NCBI GenBank assembly: GCA_017469605.1
Contig: JAFUGB010000130.1
Coordinates: 1 to 13,930 of the forward strand
DNA length: 13,930 nucleotides
Reading direction: 5' to 3'
From: Clostridia bacterium
GTDB lineage: Bacteria > Bacillota > Clostridia > Christensenellales > Aristaeellaceae
This document shows, piece after piece, positions 13,553-13,930 of the stretch. The number at the start of each line of letters is the position of its first letter. The stretch's first letter is position 1. Below the pieces are notes generated by a model. The model worked only from the letters and a program-made list of their open reading frames with translations, did no database searches and had not been told where the DNA came from. The position numbers were made by a program, and so were the translations under genes.

Positions 13553-13930
13553 TCAGAAAATCAGGTCAGTGAGCTGGATGAAGGCCAGCACGTTCTCATA
13601 CCGGATAGCGGCAAAGCCGTTGGTGGTGTAGTAAACCTGCACCGGCGTTCCGCTGCTGAACTGATCGATTTTGCCGTATTGGGTGGAAGCGTAGCCGTAC
13701 ACCTTGGTTTTATCGTTGGCCACGATGGCCTGGGTCGTGGGGCGCGCCAGCATTTCCTTCAGGTCCTCCTCCACCCAATAATCGGCGTTCATGGGCAGGA
13801 AGGCCACGGCGTCGCGGAAGGACACGATATAATAGTTGCCCGTTTCAGCGATGACCGTGAAGCGCTGGTAATTTTCCAGCGTGCCCACGCGCTTGTTGAC
13901 GGCATAGGGGCCGGCCAGGGCATATACGCC
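13553..13930 (-). CDS. C-terminal part of a protein with an SH3-like end, truncated by the window
   Basis: The frame is open across the right edge: translation of the last bases (GVYALAGPYAVNKR) runs without a stop into the segment starting VGTLENYQRF. The GTG at 13888 is therefore an internal valine and the true start lies outside. About 125 residues are visible. They contain two short beta-rich units: one around RFTVIAETGNYYIVSFRDAVAFLP, split here by a turn, and one at the C-terminus (VYGYASTQYGKI then GTPVQVYYTT, AAIRYENVLAFIQLTDL). The last unit has the rhythm of a bacterial SH3-like domain that reads 'variable value, spacing, then an exit strand'. An envelope protein is plausible, perhaps related in role to the SH3 protein at 10153, but the N-terminus is needed to judge. 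Confidence 0.75.
   Translation of the reverse strand, partial: GVYALAGPYAVNKRVGTLENYQRFTVIAETGNYYIVSFRDAVAFLPMNADYWVEEDLKEMLARPTTQAIVANDKTKVYGYASTQYGKIDQFSSGTPVQVYYTTNGFAAIRYENVLAFIQLTDLIF

Noticed and set aside
13888..13888. GTG at 13888 as the start of the last gene
   Set aside because: The frame continues without a stop to the window edge and no ribosome binding site precedes the GTG; the gene is truncated instead.

Overview
The window looks like chromosomal DNA of a fairly GC-rich member of the Firmicutes, most likely a gut-type Clostridia. The reasons are strong AGGAGG-type ribosome binding sites, TTGACA/TATAAT promoters, bidirectional intrinsic terminators, a GPH-type sugar symporter beside a family 2 glycosidase, and secreted SH3 proteins with Thr/Pro/Ala linkers. 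The genus cannot be fixed from this sequence. There is no rRNA, tRNA, CRISPR array, transposase, phage or conjugation gene. Most of the window is ordinary housekeeping and accessory sequence.

Layout, left half. The 3' end of a probable beta-CASP/RMMBL metallo-hydrolase (+) faces gpmI (-), the cofactor-independent phosphoglycerate mutase. gpmI is divergent from a histidine phosphatase (+), with two near-consensus promoters back to back between them. A 305-base gap full of hairpins separates the phosphatase from a minus-strand block. In transcription order that block is a GNAT acetyltransferase (separate, low GC, TTG start), a low-molecular-weight tyrosine phosphatase, a family 2 glycoside hydrolase and a GPH sugar symporter. 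The last two are 18 bases apart and form a clear 'import the glycoside and cut it' operon. No sugar-responsive regulator lies next to them.

Layout, right half. A 476-base gap without a gene carries a GNAT promoter, a structured repeat-like stretch and the lysR promoter. A LysR regulator is followed by a stand-alone LUD-domain (LutC/YkgG-like) protein with a C-terminal cysteine cluster, probably in one transcript. A strong terminator separates this from a convergent gene for a secreted Big_2 plus three-SH3 protein. That gene is divergent from a metallophosphoesterase. Next are a 75-residue conserved small protein, an unknown protein with one membrane segment, and a truncated protein with an SH3-like C-terminus, all on the minus strand.

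The most interesting non-coding signal is a repeat: a hairpin followed by ACGCYCCCGTTCGTWTCC and a TCCCTG/CAAAT tail. It occurs in two convergent intergenic regions (about 270-328 on minus and 3133-3190 on plus), with a degraded third copy near 8200. Other points of note are the AT-rich GNAT gene, a 12-bp palindrome over the lysR -10 region, an in-frame 18-bp tandem repeat in the SH3 protein linker, and an orphan plus-strand terminator at 13409-13440. No clearly new multi-gene system is visible.
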